DNA of 21,595 nt from positions 1-21,595 of IMG/VR virus record IMGVR_UViG_3300042434_000470; one strand, given 5' to 3'. The stretch's first letter is position 1, and every line of letters starts with the position of its first letter. Position numbers and translations under genes: made by a program. A model generated the notes under the pieces. The model was not told where the DNA came from. It did no database searches and saw nothing but the letters and a program-made list of their open reading frames with translations. Source of the stretch: a virus. Below are positions 12,723 through 21,595 of the stretch, piece by piece.

Positions 12723-13933
12723 CAATATACAATACACCTAACAGCTACGCACCAGTTTACAATCAAATGGTTTTTACTTTGAGTTCAACAAACGTTGCTC
12801 AATCTAATTTTCGTTACATAGCAGATATTTATGTAAATGGATCAAGTGATTATACTAGATTGGAAGTAGGCAGAAATCCAAGTAACAACTATGGAACATT
12901 TGATGTGGCAGGTATCATTCAAAACTTTTTAACTAGAGATGCAGATGACAATACAACTACATTTAAACAATGTGTAAACTCAATAGCATCTTATATAGTT
13001 CAATTTGGTGAGCAATATGGTCCAAGTAGTGGAATTACGAACTATCCTAACTTAACAACAAGTTCAGGTTATTGTTTTAATGGGGTGTTCAGTCCGTTAG
13101 ACTTTTTAGATTTCCAAACTAACACCTATGTACTTGAAAATAGTTCAAGTCAATTTCTTACTGACAGACCAACTTTTGAATCAAGAACAGGTGAAAAACT
13201 TATTTTAGGTTTTATGACTGATGCTGCAAATGAGGCAAAGTTTTTAGAGATTATAAGTTTTTATGATGAAGGTACAATATTTAATACAGTTACAGTTGCT
13301 AATCCTTTTACATCAATAACCAATAGGCAAGACCGTTCAATCAATGTAAGAGTAGATTATGACTGGTTAACTACATTAGTTAATGCAGACTTGTCAAGTG
13401 GTTCAACACCTATCTTCGTTGTTAATTGGGAATACTATGATTTAAGAATTAAAAACAGCACAGGAACGATAGTAAGTGAAACAATCCGTATATATCCTGG
13501 TGAAGATATTTGCTCAAAGTACACACCTATCCGTTTTAAGTTTATGAATAACTATGGTAAGTACGATTATTACACTTTTACAGGTGCAATGACTAAAAAC
13601 ACCAACATTAAAAGAAACACTTACAAAAGCAATCCTAATCAATGGAGTGGCACTAATTATAGCTACTCAACTACAAGTAGAGGATTAAGCCAATATGAAA
13701 CAATATTAGACGATACAATTACAATCAATAGTGATTGGATTACAGAAGCTGAAAGCATTTGGTTAGAACAATTAGTAACAAGTCCTGATGTTTATATTTA
13801 CGATGGCAGTAATTTAGTATCAGTCAACATAACAGATAGCAGTTATCAAACAAAATACGAAGCTAGTCAGCAGCTATTTAATTTAGTGGTTTCATTTACT
13901 TACTCACAAAACAGAAAAAGACAAAGAAGATGA
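12713..13933 (+). CDS. Tail-tip protein, distal-tail (Dit)-like candidate
   Basis: The 406-aa product is beta-rich with few charges, as expected of a virion protein. It begins with a strand-rich domain (MVFTLSSTN, then RYIADIYVNG and GTFDVAGIIQNFL). The centre has IRFKFMNNYGKYDYYTFTGA and TKNTNIKRNTYKSN, a block I associate with Bacteroidetes phage tail proteins without a formal name. The C-terminal part has SDWITEAESIWLEQLVTSPD and then a sandwich-like strand set ending in VVSFTYS. Its place before the large tail-tip gene suggests a distal-tail or baseplate hub role. It has no catalytic motif. It overlaps the next gene by ATGA. Confidence 0.5.
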   Translation: MAITIYNTPNSYAPVYNQMVFTLSSTNVAQSNFRYIADIYVNGSSDYTRLEVGRNPSNNYGTFDVAGIIQNFLTRDADDNTTTFKQCVNSIASYIVQFGEQYGPSSGITNYPNLTTSSGYCFNGVFSPLDFLDFQTNTYVLENSSSQFLTDRPTFESRTGEKLILGFMTDAANEAKFLEIISFYDEGTIFNTVTVANPFTSITNRQDRSINVRVDYDWLTTLVNADLSSGSTPIFVVNWEYYDLRIKNSTGTIVSETIRIYPGEDICSKYTPIRFKFMNNYGKYDYYTFTGAMTKNTNIKRNTYKSNPNQWSGTNYSYSTTSRGLSQYETILDDTITINSDWITEAESIWLEQLVTSPDVYIYDGSNLVSVNITDSSYQTKYEASQQLFNLVVSFTYSQNRKRQRR

Positions 13934-16890
13934 TTTTAACTAAAATTTACATTAACAACGAGCAGATAGATTTAAAAGAAGATGTTTCAATACCTCTTAA
14001 CTTTAATATTGCTGATATTAGAGAACCTGAAAAGCGCAGCACTACATGGAGCAAGACTGTTATATTACCAGGCTCTACTTTTAATAATGAATTGTTTTCG
14101 AATATATGGAATGTTAATGCAGTCATTAATAGTACAGGCACTACTAACTTTACTCCAAATTTTAACCCGAACTTAAAAGCAATAGCAGAAATAACTTATA
14201 ATGAGGCAACACAATTCAAAGGCATTTGTCAATTGTTAAATGTTAATGTTACTGATAAATATGAGATAGAATATGAGGTAGCTTTCTTTGGTGAGTTGCA
14301 GAATGTATATCAATTTTTTACTAATAAGTATTTAAGAAATATTGATTTAACTGAATTTAACCATCCTTATACATTAAATGAGCAGTATTTAAGTTGGTAT
14401 CGACCAGTAGGCAATGGATTCGTATATCCGATGTTAGATTACGGTAATTCAATTAATAGTGAATTTAGAGTACAACACATGTATCCTGCTATTTACATTA
14501 AGACAATTATTGATAAAATGTTTAGTGAAGCTGGATTTACATACCAATCAAATTTCTTCAATAGTGATTTATTTAAAAGATTAATCATGCCTTACAATGG
14601 CAAAAGTGATTTAAAATTAAATACAACACAAGTTAGAGATAGAAGTTTTAGAGCTGAAAAAACATCAGTTCAAACTTTAAGTATAAATAAAGTTTTTGCA
14701 AATTCACTACCTGATGGTTCACAAAATGCAAACATAATAGTTAACTTTCAAAATGATTCAACAGGTCTTAATTTTGATGATGGCAATCATTTTTACGATA
14801 TAAATGGCGGAACTAATCTAAATACTTTTATTGTACCAAGGTCTGGAGTTTATACATTTAAAACTCAACTTTATTGCAGTGCAAGTCATTACCCAAGTAC
14901 AGCAACGGCTGGAGTTAATTCAAGTTCTTTGGGAATGATTAAAATAGTAAAAAATCCACTAAACCAAGGTAGTGGATATCAATCTATTGCTAATGTACCA
15001 GTTTATTTAGCAATAAATTATGCTAGTTCACAAGTTGAGAATGCCTTTAATATTCCTGCAATAGCAAGTTATAATATAAGTGATGTAACTATTTCAAGTG
15101 GTACTACTGGTCCTGAAGTTTATGGCAGTTTAGAAATAACATCTTTTGTTGATGAAAATGATATTATTGAAATTAAATTTGATAGGTCTAATTTACCAGC
15201 TCCACCAACTGGACATGGAGCTTATTATACAGTTTCTCCTTTTTCAAGACAATTAACAAGCGCCACTTCTTATGTTGATGTAAATATTAATCTAAATAGT
15301 TATTTTACAGGCTTTCCTGCTGATAATAACATTCAAGAATATGATGAAGTTGATTTGAATTATAATTTACCTGACAATGTAAAGCAAAGTGATTTTTTCA
15401 ACTCGATAGTTAAAATGTTTAATCTATTTGTTGAGGTTGATAAATTTAATCCTAATAAACTTTATATTGAACCAAGACCGACATTTTATTCAAGTGGAGT
15501 TACACGTGACTGGTCGGAAAAATTAGATTACTCAAAAGAAACAAAGATTATCCCGATGGGTGAGTTAAACAATAAAACTTACCTATTTACTTACAAAGAA
15601 GATACTGATTTCTTTAATAATCAGTACAAGTCAAAATACGGTGAAATTTATGGAGAAAAACGTTATGATATTCAAAATGACTTTTTAAAAGGTGAGGTTA
15701 AAACAGAATTAATTTTTAGTCCTACTCCATTAGTAGATACAATTGGACATGATAGAGTATTATCTAAAATTTATACAGTTGACAATAACGGTCAAATAAA
15801 ACCTACAGGATCTAATATGAGAATATTATATTATGGTGGTTTAAAACAAACAAGTTATCCTTGGTCTCATATTGCAACAAGTGGTACAACTGTTAGAAAC
15901 GATTATCCATACGCAGGACATTTAGATGATGTTCAAGAACCAACATTAGATTTAAACTTTGGAATACCTAGACAAGTTTATTATACACCTTCACGTTATA
16001 CATCAAATAACCTTTACAATAAATATTGGAAAGATTATATTGAACAAATAGCAGATAAGGATAGTAAACTATTTACAGGTTATTTTTTAATTAATGAATT
16101 TGACATTCAAAGTTTAGATTTTAGAGATACATTCTTTTTTGAAAATGAGTATTGGAGACTTAACAAAATAATTGATTATGATAGAATAAATAACCAACCT
16201 ACAAAATGTGAGTTTATTAAATTAAAAACTTTACCTACTTACATTGATGATAATGGATTTGATAATAAAGGCGGTATAGAAGACAATGGAAATATTATAG
16301 CACCAACTGGTAGAATAACAGGCGGATACAATAATAACTTTTATCCTGAAGGCGCAATTGTTAGTGGTCGAAATAACGTAATTCAAAGTGGAGATGGAAT
16401 AATAGTAACTGGCAATAATAACTTTATTGGTATAGGTTCAAAGAATGTAACAATAACAAGTTCGAGCGGAGTTAATGTTTTAGGCGGTGTTTCAAATGTA
16501 AGTGTAACAAATAGTTCAGGAATAACAGTAACAGAATCCAATGTAACTTATAACAATGGAATTAAAACATTAAACAGTGTTAATTATAAAAAGTATGTTG
16601 CTTTATTAAATCAAACAGGCACAAATGATCCAACTGCATACGTTTTAGAAAATACATTAAGCTCGGGGATAGTATGGACTAGAGATACAACAGGAGAATA
16701 CTTAGGAACAGTAACAGGGGAGTTTACCGAAAATAAAACAGTTGCTTTTTTAACTATTACAGATAATGGAGAGGCAATGGCGGGAAGAAAAAATTCAAAC
16801 ACAATAGCTGTTTATACTTATAACTCAAGCGGAACAGCAACAGATGGTAAATTGACAAATTCAAGTATAGAAATACGAGTTTATTCATAA
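13930..16890 (+). CDS. Large tail-tip/receptor-binding protein with beta-solenoid (986 aa)
   Basis: The N-terminal part (VSIPLNFNIADIREPEKRST, then TWSKTVILPGSTFNNELFSN) is typical of Bacteroidetes phage baseplate/tail proteins in which the first 200 residues attach to the tail. The middle has long beta-rich segments and a VEVDKFNPNKLYIEPRPTFY stretch. Residues about 778-877 contain short repeats (AIVSGRNNVIQSGDGIIVTG, NVTITSSSGVNVLGG), which look like a left-handed beta-solenoid as in trimeric tip proteins. The last 100 residues (from KKYVALLNQTG) include SSGIVWTRDTTGEYLGTVTG and read like a C-terminal tip or trimerisation domain. The likely role is host binding. It would act outside the cell as part of the virion. 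Confidence 0.62.
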   Translation: MILTKIYINNEQIDLKEDVSIPLNFNIADIREPEKRSTTWSKTVILPGSTFNNELFSNIWNVNAVINSTGTTNFTPNFNPNLKAIAEITYNEATQFKGICQLLNVNVTDKYEIEYEVAFFGELQNVYQFFTNKYLRNIDLTEFNHPYTLNEQYLSWYRPVGNGFVYPMLDYGNSINSEFRVQHMYPAIYIKTIIDKMFSEAGFTYQSNFFNSDLFKRLIMPYNGKSDLKLNTTQVRDRSFRAEKTSVQTLSINKVFANSLPDGSQNANIIVNFQNDSTGLNFDDGNHFYDINGGTNLNTFIVPRSGVYTFKTQLYCSASHYPSTATAGVNSSSLGMIKIVKNPLNQGSGYQSIANVPVYLAINYASSQVENAFNIPAIASYNISDVTISSGTTGPEVYGSLEITSFVDENDIIEIKFDRSNLPAPPTGHGAYYTVSPFSRQLTSATSYVDVNINLNSYFTGFPADNNIQEYDEVDLNYNLPDNVKQSDFFNSIVKMFNLFVEVDKFNPNKLYIEPRPTFYSSGVTRDWSEKLDYSKETKIIPMGELNNKTYLFTYKEDTDFFNNQYKSKYGEIYGEKRYDIQNDFLKGEVKTELIFSPTPLVDTIGHDRVLSKIYTVDNNGQIKPTGSNMRILYYGGLKQTSYPWSHIATSGTTVRNDYPYAGHLDDVQEPTLDLNFGIPRQVYYTPSRYTSNNLYNKYWKDYIEQIADKDSKLFTGYFLINEFDIQSLDFRDTFFFENEYWRLNKIIDYDRINNQPTKCEFIKLKTLPTYIDDNGFDNKGGIEDNGNIIAPTGRITGGYNNNFYPEGAIVSGRNNVIQSGDGIIVTGNNNFIGIGSKNVTITSSSGVNVLGGVSNVSVTNSSGITVTESNVTYNNGIKTLNSVNYKKYVALLNQTGTNDPTAYVLENTLSSGIVWTRDTTGEYLGTVTGEFTENKTVAFLTITDNGEAMAGRKNSNTIAVYTYNSSGTATDGKLTNSSIEIRVYS

Positions 16891-16901
16891 TTGGTACTTA
16901 T

Positions 16902-17036
16902 ATGTTAGAGACAATAAAAAAAATTAGTGAAGATTTAAAGGTAGGATTTAAAGCAGCCTATTCAATCGCATCACTTTATAAAAATGATTCCTTTCAAAAA
17001 AAAGTTAAAAAGAAAATGAAATGGCAAAGAAAGTAG
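16902..17036 (+). CDS. Small basic hypothetical protein (44 aa)
   Basis: ATG at 16902 opens a 44-codon frame ending TAG at 17034-17036. It fills the gap between the tail-tip and tape measure genes and overlaps the latter by 16 bases. The product is strongly basic and helical (ETIKKISEDLKVGFKAAYSI, then ASLYKNDSFQKKVKKKMKWQ). The basic tail and position suggest a small tail-assembly accessory, but there is no recognised family. Support is positional and compositional. Confidence 0.45.
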   Translation: MLETIKKISEDLKVGFKAAYSIASLYKNDSFQKKVKKKMKWQRK

Positions 17037-19003
17037 TTTTACAAGTTGAAGTAGATGCAAGTGGAGCAGTCAAAGGAGTTAAGCAAGTAGAAAAGAAAGT
17101 TGATGAAATTGGCAAGAAAGCCGATGATAGCGCAAAGAAGGCATCAGGTTCATTCAAAGAGATGGCTACTAACATGGCTAAATCTTTGGGCATTATTGGA
17201 TTAATAGCAGGAGCAATCAATCTAATTAAAGATGCCTTTATGAGTAATCAAAAGGTAATGGATGTATTTAATGCGGTGATGGGTACTATTAGCACCATTA
17301 TTCGTGATTTCTTTAATTTTGTTTTTGATAATGCTGGAAAGGTAGTAGATTTTTTTAAGCAAATATTTGAGAATCCATTAGAAAGTATAAAGGCATTAGG
17401 TCAAGCAATAGTTGATAATCTTATTGAACGTTTTAATTCTTTACTTGATACATTTGGATATTTAGGTGAAGCATTAAGTAAATTATTTAGTGGTGACTTT
17501 TCAGGTGCATGGGAATCAGTTAAAAAAGCAGGAAAAGAATCTATTGATATAATTACAGGAGTTAATAATACTGTAGATAAAACAGTTGAGGTTATTAACA
17601 AAGCAACAGATGCTGTTACTGAATATGTTAAAGGTGTTTATGACCAAAATAAAGCATTAGTTGAAGCACAAAATCAAGCAAAGTTAGCAGCAGCTCAACA
17701 AGCGAGATTAAGTGAACAATACGATAGAGAAGCTGAATTATTAAGACAAAGAAGAGATGATGAAAGAAATTCTATTGTTGAAAGGATAAAGGCTAATAAT
17801 GATTTAAAAGAAACATTAGATAAACAAGAAAAAGCAATGTTGGCTGCTGCAAACGCACAGGTTAGAGCAGCGCAGTTAAATTATAACCTTAATAAAACAA
17901 TTGATAATCAAGTTGCATTAACTCAAGCATTGGCAAATGTAGATGGAGTAAGAGCAAAAATAGCAGGATTGAGAAGTGAACAGCAAATGAATGATTTGGC
18001 TCTGAATAAAGAGTACAATGAAATGTTAAAAGCACAATCACAGGCTACTGCACAATTAAATGTAAATGCTAATAAATTTGCAGCCGACCAAATATTCAAT
18101 AACATTGAAAGAATAAAAGCACAAAGGGAAGCATTAGAACAAGAATCAGCTATTGAATTAGAAAGACTACAAAACCAAATTAATTTATCAAAAGAAGGTA
18201 CACAAGCGAGAGTTGATGCTGAAATAGAGTTTAATGCTAAAAGACAGGAAATAGAGCAAAACTTACAACTAAAAGATAAAGAGTTAAGGGATGCGCAGAT
18301 AGCAAGAATAAACGAAAACAATACTATAAGAATAGGATTAATAAGAGGTGCAGAGCAACAAGCTACAGCAGCATTAGAACAAGAATATAATGAAAAATTT
18401 AGATTAGCTCAAGGGGATGCTGAAAAACTTGTTTTGTTAGAAGAAGAAAAACAAAAGAAGTTAAAAGAGATAAAGCATAATGCTTTAATGGCTGAAATGA
18501 AAATGGCATCAGATGCACTCGGAGCATTGATAGCTTTAAATGATGCTTTACCTAAAAAGACCGAACAACAAGCAAGAAGAAGTTTTCAAATTAATAAAGG
18601 ATTACAATTAGCTCAAGCAACTATAAACGGAGTACAATCAGTAATGACTGCATTGGCAGACCCTACATTAGTTGGTCCTGCAAGATATGTGGCAGCAGGT
18701 ATAGCAGGAGTAACGGCAGCAACAAACATAGCAAAGATAGCACAAACAAAATTTGAAGGTGGAGGTGGAGGAGCAAGTAGTGGTGGTGGTAACTTAGGAA
18801 CGTTTAGTCAAGGCGGTGGTGGTGGTCAGCCCCCTCAAGGATTAACAGCACAAAACACAGTAACTCAACTTAATCCTGATGGCACAGTAGCAGGACAAGG
18901 AAATAGAGAAGCAGCACCAATGAAAGCGTATGTAGTAGAAAGTGAAAGTAGAGCAGTAACAGAAAGAGTAAACAAATTAAGTAATAATTCAAAAATAGGA
19001 TAA
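17021..19003 (+). CDS. Tail tape measure protein
   Basis: The 660-aa product opens with a short region (KKVVLQVEVDASGAVKGVKQ) typical of tape measure N-termini. It has a hydrophobic segment MAKSLGIIGLIAGAINLI near residue 50 and another, VMDVFNAVMGTISTIIRDFF, near 85. A long coiled-coil follows, rich in Ala, Glu, Gln, Lys and Arg (for example LRQRRDDERNSIVERIKAN). Near the end a glycine tract (GGGGGASSGGG, then GGGGGQPPQG) leads to a short basic tail. It sets tail length; at about 0.15 nm per residue the tail would be near 100 nm, implying a siphovirus, which is inference. It is smaller than many tape measures, and its place after the tail-tip genes is unusual. Confidence 0.72.
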   Translation: MAKKVVLQVEVDASGAVKGVKQVEKKVDEIGKKADDSAKKASGSFKEMATNMAKSLGIIGLIAGAINLIKDAFMSNQKVMDVFNAVMGTISTIIRDFFNFVFDNAGKVVDFFKQIFENPLESIKALGQAIVDNLIERFNSLLDTFGYLGEALSKLFSGDFSGAWESVKKAGKESIDIITGVNNTVDKTVEVINKATDAVTEYVKGVYDQNKALVEAQNQAKLAAAQQARLSEQYDREAELLRQRRDDERNSIVERIKANNDLKETLDKQEKAMLAAANAQVRAAQLNYNLNKTIDNQVALTQALANVDGVRAKIAGLRSEQQMNDLALNKEYNEMLKAQSQATAQLNVNANKFAADQIFNNIERIKAQREALEQESAIELERLQNQINLSKEGTQARVDAEIEFNAKRQEIEQNLQLKDKELRDAQIARINENNTIRIGLIRGAEQQATAALEQEYNEKFRLAQGDAEKLVLLEEEKQKKLKEIKHNALMAEMKMASDALGALIALNDALPKKTEQQARRSFQINKGLQLAQATINGVQSVMTALADPTLVGPARYVAAGIAGVTAATNIAKIAQTKFEGGGGGASSGGGNLGTFSQGGGGGQPPQGLTAQNTVTQLNPDGTVAGQGNREAAPMKAYVVESESRAVTERVNKLSNNSKIG

Positions 19004-19004
19004 C

Positions 19005-20063
19005 ATGGAAAATTTACCAGTTTATAAATTAGTAATTGATGATAGTGATGAACTTGGAGTTGAGTATATTGCATTAGTAGACCAACCTGCAATAGAAACT
19101 AATTGGCATGCTTTTAAAGAACATCAATTTGAAAGTTATACTGATTACCCAAAACAAGCAAGTGAGAATGCTAAAATAGCTTTAAGATATGCAGAAGAAA
19201 ATGGATGGGGTGATTGTGGAACTCCTGTAGGTAAGATTAGAGCAAATCAATTAGCTAATGGTGAAGCTATAAGTAGAGATACAATTGCACGAATGGCTGC
19301 ATTTGAAAGGCACAGACAAAACTCACAAAAAGAGTTAGGCGATGGATGTGGTCGTTTAATGTGGTTAGCATGGGGTGGAGATGCAGGAATTGAATGGGCG
19401 CAAAGAAAATTAGAGCAAATTGATAGAGAAAAAATGGTTGTTAATCCAAGAGCAGGAGAAAGCAAAGATGAATTTGTTTCACGTTGCATTTCTGTTGAAA
19501 TAGGAAACGGAAAAGAACAAGAACAGGCTGCTGCTATTTGTTATTCAAAATGGGATGAACAAAACATGAAAGCTCAGTTTAAATTCTTTGCAGATAAAGA
19601 ACGAAGACTAATAAGCGGCGCACTCATGATCTCCGATTTGCCCATCTATCGTATGGATGATAGCGGAGAGTACTATGTAGTGTTTGACAAAGAACAGATT
19701 GAAAAAATAGCACAAAGATTTTTTAAAAAAGGCTTTACTCATAATGTAAACATGATGCACGATAGCGAAAGACAAGTTGATGGAGTTTACATGGTTGAAT
19801 CTTTTATCATTGACAAAAGTAGAGGAATAAAAACACCTGAAGGCTATCCTACATTAACAGAAGGTTCATGGTTCGGAACTTTCAAAGTAGACAATAACGA
19901 AGTTTGGAATGACTTTATAAGAACAGGAGTGTTTAAAGGATTTAGTGTTGAGGGTGCTTTTGCCCATAGAAAGCTAAAAGATGCGCCTGTAAGCGTTATC
20001 GAATCATTAGCCGATAGAATACACAACTTGAGAAAAAAAGTGGCAGAGATTGCAACTAAATGA
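19005..20063 (+). CDS. XkdF-type prohead protease with two inserted modules
   Basis: The 352-aa protein has an N-terminal IDDSDELGVEYIALVDQPAI, the start of XkdF/S78_2-type phage proteases. Two foreign-looking modules follow. The first, about residues 48-139, has CGTPVGKIRANQLANGEAIS and GDGCGRLMWLAWGGDAGIEW. The second, about 144-187, has NPRAGESKDEFVSRC and AAAICYSKWDEQ. The protease proper resumes at about residue 191 with LISGALMISDLPIYRM, YYVVFDKEQIEKIA, NVNMMHDSE (His candidate), GSWFGTFKVDN and GVFKGFSVEGAF (Ser candidates). It should cleave the scaffold and capsid N-termini during head maturation. Its placement directly before scaffold and capsid genes fits. The exact catalytic residues are not certain. 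Confidence 0.82.
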   Translation: MENLPVYKLVIDDSDELGVEYIALVDQPAIETNWHAFKEHQFESYTDYPKQASENAKIALRYAEENGWGDCGTPVGKIRANQLANGEAISRDTIARMAAFERHRQNSQKELGDGCGRLMWLAWGGDAGIEWAQRKLEQIDREKMVVNPRAGESKDEFVSRCISVEIGNGKEQEQAAAICYSKWDEQNMKAQFKFFADKERRLISGALMISDLPIYRMDDSGEYYVVFDKEQIEKIAQRFFKKGFTHNVNMMHDSERQVDGVYMVESFIIDKSRGIKTPEGYPTLTEGSWFGTFKVDNNEVWNDFIRTGVFKGFSVEGAFAHRKLKDAPVSVIESLADRIHNLRKKVAEIATK

Positions 20064-20093
20064 ATTTAATGTACTTTATAAAAAAACAACATA

Positions 20094-20696
20094 ATGGAAA
20101 ATAAAAAACAAACGTTCAAAGAAGTTTTTTCAGATATGAAAGAATTATTTAAGGATATTTTTCAAGACGAAGTAAAAGACTTGAAATTTGCTGACTACAA
20201 AGCAAAAGACGGTTCTATTGTTCGTACTGATACAGAAGAAATCGCAATCGGTTCTAAACTACAAGTAATAACTCCTGATGGCGTTATGGACTTACCAGTT
20301 GAAGTAACTGAAATGGTTATCATGGTAAATGAAATGCCAATGAAAGTTTACGTTGAAAACGGATTTGTAAAAGGCATTGAACCTGAAGAAGTAATGGAAG
20401 AACCTGTTATGGAAGAAATGGCATCTGATAACAATGAACAATTTGAAGCGAAGTTTGCTGAATTAAACGACAGACTATCTAAATTAGAGGCTGCATTAGG
20501 TTTATCTAATCAAGCATTAGAAGCTGCAAACGCATCTATCTTAGCACAAACAGATTTAAACAGAAAGTTATTTTCATTGATTGAAAAAGTTGCAGATGCT
20601 CCAAGTGTTGAGCCAAAGTCAACTTCAAAAGAAAACTTTAAAAAATCAAACACTACAAGTTTAGAAGAATTTAGAAAAAAAGTATATAACTATTAA
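20094..20696 (+). CDS. Capsid scaffold-like protein
   Basis: The 200-aa product lies between the protease and the capsid gene. Residues 1-30 are helical, followed by a beta-rich part (DGSIVRTDTEEIAIGSKLQV, then DGVMDLPVEVTEMV and MKVYVENGFVKGIE). An acidic stretch (EPEEVMEEPVMEEM) leads to a coiled-coil (FEAKFAELNDRLSKLEAALG) and a Ser/Lys-rich tail. That arrangement fits a Bacteroidetes phage scaffold that guides shell assembly and is then removed by the protease. No catalytic motif is seen. The leader before it is A-rich (ATAAAAAAACAACATA), without a Shine-Dalgarno site. Confidence 0.68.
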   Translation: MENKKQTFKEVFSDMKELFKDIFQDEVKDLKFADYKAKDGSIVRTDTEEIAIGSKLQVITPDGVMDLPVEVTEMVIMVNEMPMKVYVENGFVKGIEPEEVMEEPVMEEMASDNNEQFEAKFAELNDRLSKLEAALGLSNQALEAANASILAQTDLNRKLFSLIEKVADAPSVEPKSTSKENFKKSNTTSLEEFRKKVYNY

Positions 20697-20716
20697 CCAA
20701 TAAAACAAAAAAAAAA

Positions 20717-21595
20717 ATGGCATTTTCATTTGATTCAATGACTGCTTATGTTGAAGAAAACAGAGCAGACCTCATCACCAAAGCAATATTAGGTGGTGTA
20801 ACCTTAGGAAAAGGAGTTGACATCCGTACAGGTATCAAGTCAACAGAAAAAATCCCTGTATTAGAAAGTACAGTACCATTCCAAGCAGAAGCGTGTTCAT
20901 TCACAACTTCAGGAACTACTACTTTTTCACAGGTATCTATTGCAACTGTAGGTATTAACTTTGCAGAACAATTCTGTTTAAAAGACTTAAATACTTATTA
21001 CACACAAAAGTATTTACCAGCAGGAGCAAACAATGATTCTTTATCAATTGCACAAAACATTATCGACAGAAAATTAGCACAGGTTGCTAAGAATGTTGAG
21101 CAAATGATTTGGCAAGGTAAAACTACTTACACTAACTCAACTGTATTAAAACAAATGAATGGTTGGTTAGCAACAATTGATACAGCAGGAACCGCAGTAG
21201 CAGCAACAGCATCTACTTTGAATGCAACAAACGTGTTGACTATTTTTGATGATGTTTATTCAAAAGTACCAGCTGCTGCAATTGCAAATGAACCTATCGT
21301 TGCTTTCTGTGGATATGATACATTTAGAATTTTAGCTGCTAAGATTACATCAACTTATGGAATCTATGGTTCACAATACACAACTGATGGTGTATGGAAC
21401 AATTGGGAAATGATGTATCCAGGAACTAACATGAAAATTGTGGCCGTTCCAGGCATGAATAATGACAATGCAGTCGATACGGGTAGTCTTGCAACAGCTG
21501 CAAAAAATCGTATTATTGCAACTTACGCTTCTAACTTAGTATTCGGAACTGACTTACAATCAGACTTAGAAAACATCGAGGCATGGTATTCAAAA
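20717..21595 (+). CDS. Major capsid protein, HK97-fold (3' end outside window)
   Basis: ATG at 20717 follows an A-run (AAAAAAAAAAA) and the frame stays open to the end of the window, giving the first 293 residues. The start AFSFDSMTAYVEENRADLIT is a helical arm; KIPVLESTVPFQAEACSFTT and TFSQVSIATVGINFAEQFCL are E-loop and P-domain-like; KNVEQMIWQGKTTYTN follows. NEPIVAFCGYDTFRILAAKI and NMKIVAVPGMNN fit the A-domain of HK97-fold capsids of Bacteroidetes phages. It is likely the most abundant virion protein. Its codon use and G+C are higher than in the sugar cassette, as expected for a highly expressed gene. The stop lies beyond 21595. Confidence 0.8.
   Translation, partial: MAFSFDSMTAYVEENRADLITKAILGGVTLGKGVDIRTGIKSTEKIPVLESTVPFQAEACSFTTSGTTTFSQVSIATVGINFAEQFCLKDLNTYYTQKYLPAGANNDSLSIAQNIIDRKLAQVAKNVEQMIWQGKTTYTNSTVLKQMNGWLATIDTAGTAVAATASTLNATNVLTIFDDVYSKVPAAAIANEPIVAFCGYDTFRILAAKITSTYGIYGSQYTTDGVWNNWEMMYPGTNMKIVAVPGMNNDNAVDTGSLATAAKNRIIATYASNLVFGTDLQSDLENIEAWYSK

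Noticed and set aside
12713-13933. Portal protein
   Set aside because: The protein is beta-rich with tail-like blocks and lacks the long helical stem region expected of a portal.
13982-14176. Frame of 64 codons within the start of the tail-tip gene
   Set aside because: It is wholly inside the larger gene in another frame, with hydrophobic chance composition and no conserved pattern.
17923-18321. Antisense frame of 132 codons within the tape measure gene
   Set aside because: It is a mirror of the coiled-coil coding strand, rich in Ser, Leu, Cys and Phe, with no leader or partner gene. The + strand frame has clear protein features.
20064-20093. Promoter before the scaffold gene (TACTTTATAA)
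   Set aside because: It lacks the TAnnTTTG form and a matching -33 element at the right distance; the A-rich leader is more likely part of the translation start.

Overview
The window is one contiguous piece of a tailed double-stranded DNA phage (or prophage) genome whose host is most likely a member of the Bacteroidetes. The reasons are a low-GC sequence, A-rich leaders in place of Shine-Dalgarno sites, one clear Bacteroidetes-type promoter (TTG, 20 bases, TATATTTG), and structural proteins of a style familiar from Flavobacteria and Bacteroides phages. All genes lie on the + strand. Most neighbours overlap by an ATGA or GTGA or by a few to about 50 bases, so the region reads as one or two long, translationally coupled transcripts. 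No integrase, tRNA, IS element or CRISPR array was seen, and both ends of the window cut through genes.

Layout. Positions 1-1340 hold the end of a NinG-like recombination protein, two small unknown genes and a beta-class DNA methyltransferase. Positions 1341-1486 hold the only sizeable non-coding gap. It contains a promoter, a compact multi-stem RNA with a possible 7-bp pseudoknot or kissing interaction, and an intrinsic terminator; this is the most novel-looking element here. Positions 1487-4512 carry a DUF6291-type replication protein, a second probable replication-module protein, a PP-loop (CysH/DndC-like) enzyme, two tiny genes and a sigma-70-like factor. Positions 4478-9302 form a seven-gene sugar cassette: a GT-B glycosyltransferase, three GT-A-like transferases, an FkbM methyltransferase, a TylF-type O-methyltransferase and one further transferase-like protein. 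Positions 9302-9907 hold a small membrane protein with a Cys pair, a small Cys-pair protein and a DUF3310/SaV-like protein.

Positions 9924-21595 are the virion module: small and large terminase, a tail-assembly-chaperone pair joined by a probable -1 frameshift on a run of nine T, an HK97-gp10-like protein, two tail-tip/baseplate proteins (the second ending in a beta-solenoid and a tip domain), a 44-aa protein, a tape measure protein, an XkdF-type prohead protease carrying two inserted modules, a scaffold-like protein and the start of the major capsid protein. No portal gene is visible. Tail genes precede head genes and the tape measure follows the tail-tip genes, which is not the usual siphovirus order.

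How the genes may work together. The early part supplies recombination, DNA modification, replication and transcription control; the sigma-like protein may switch on the later genes. The sugar cassette sits between that switch and the packaging and virion genes, so its product could decorate virions or the host surface, or less likely DNA. Family calls come from recognising sequence motifs by eye; no database search was run.
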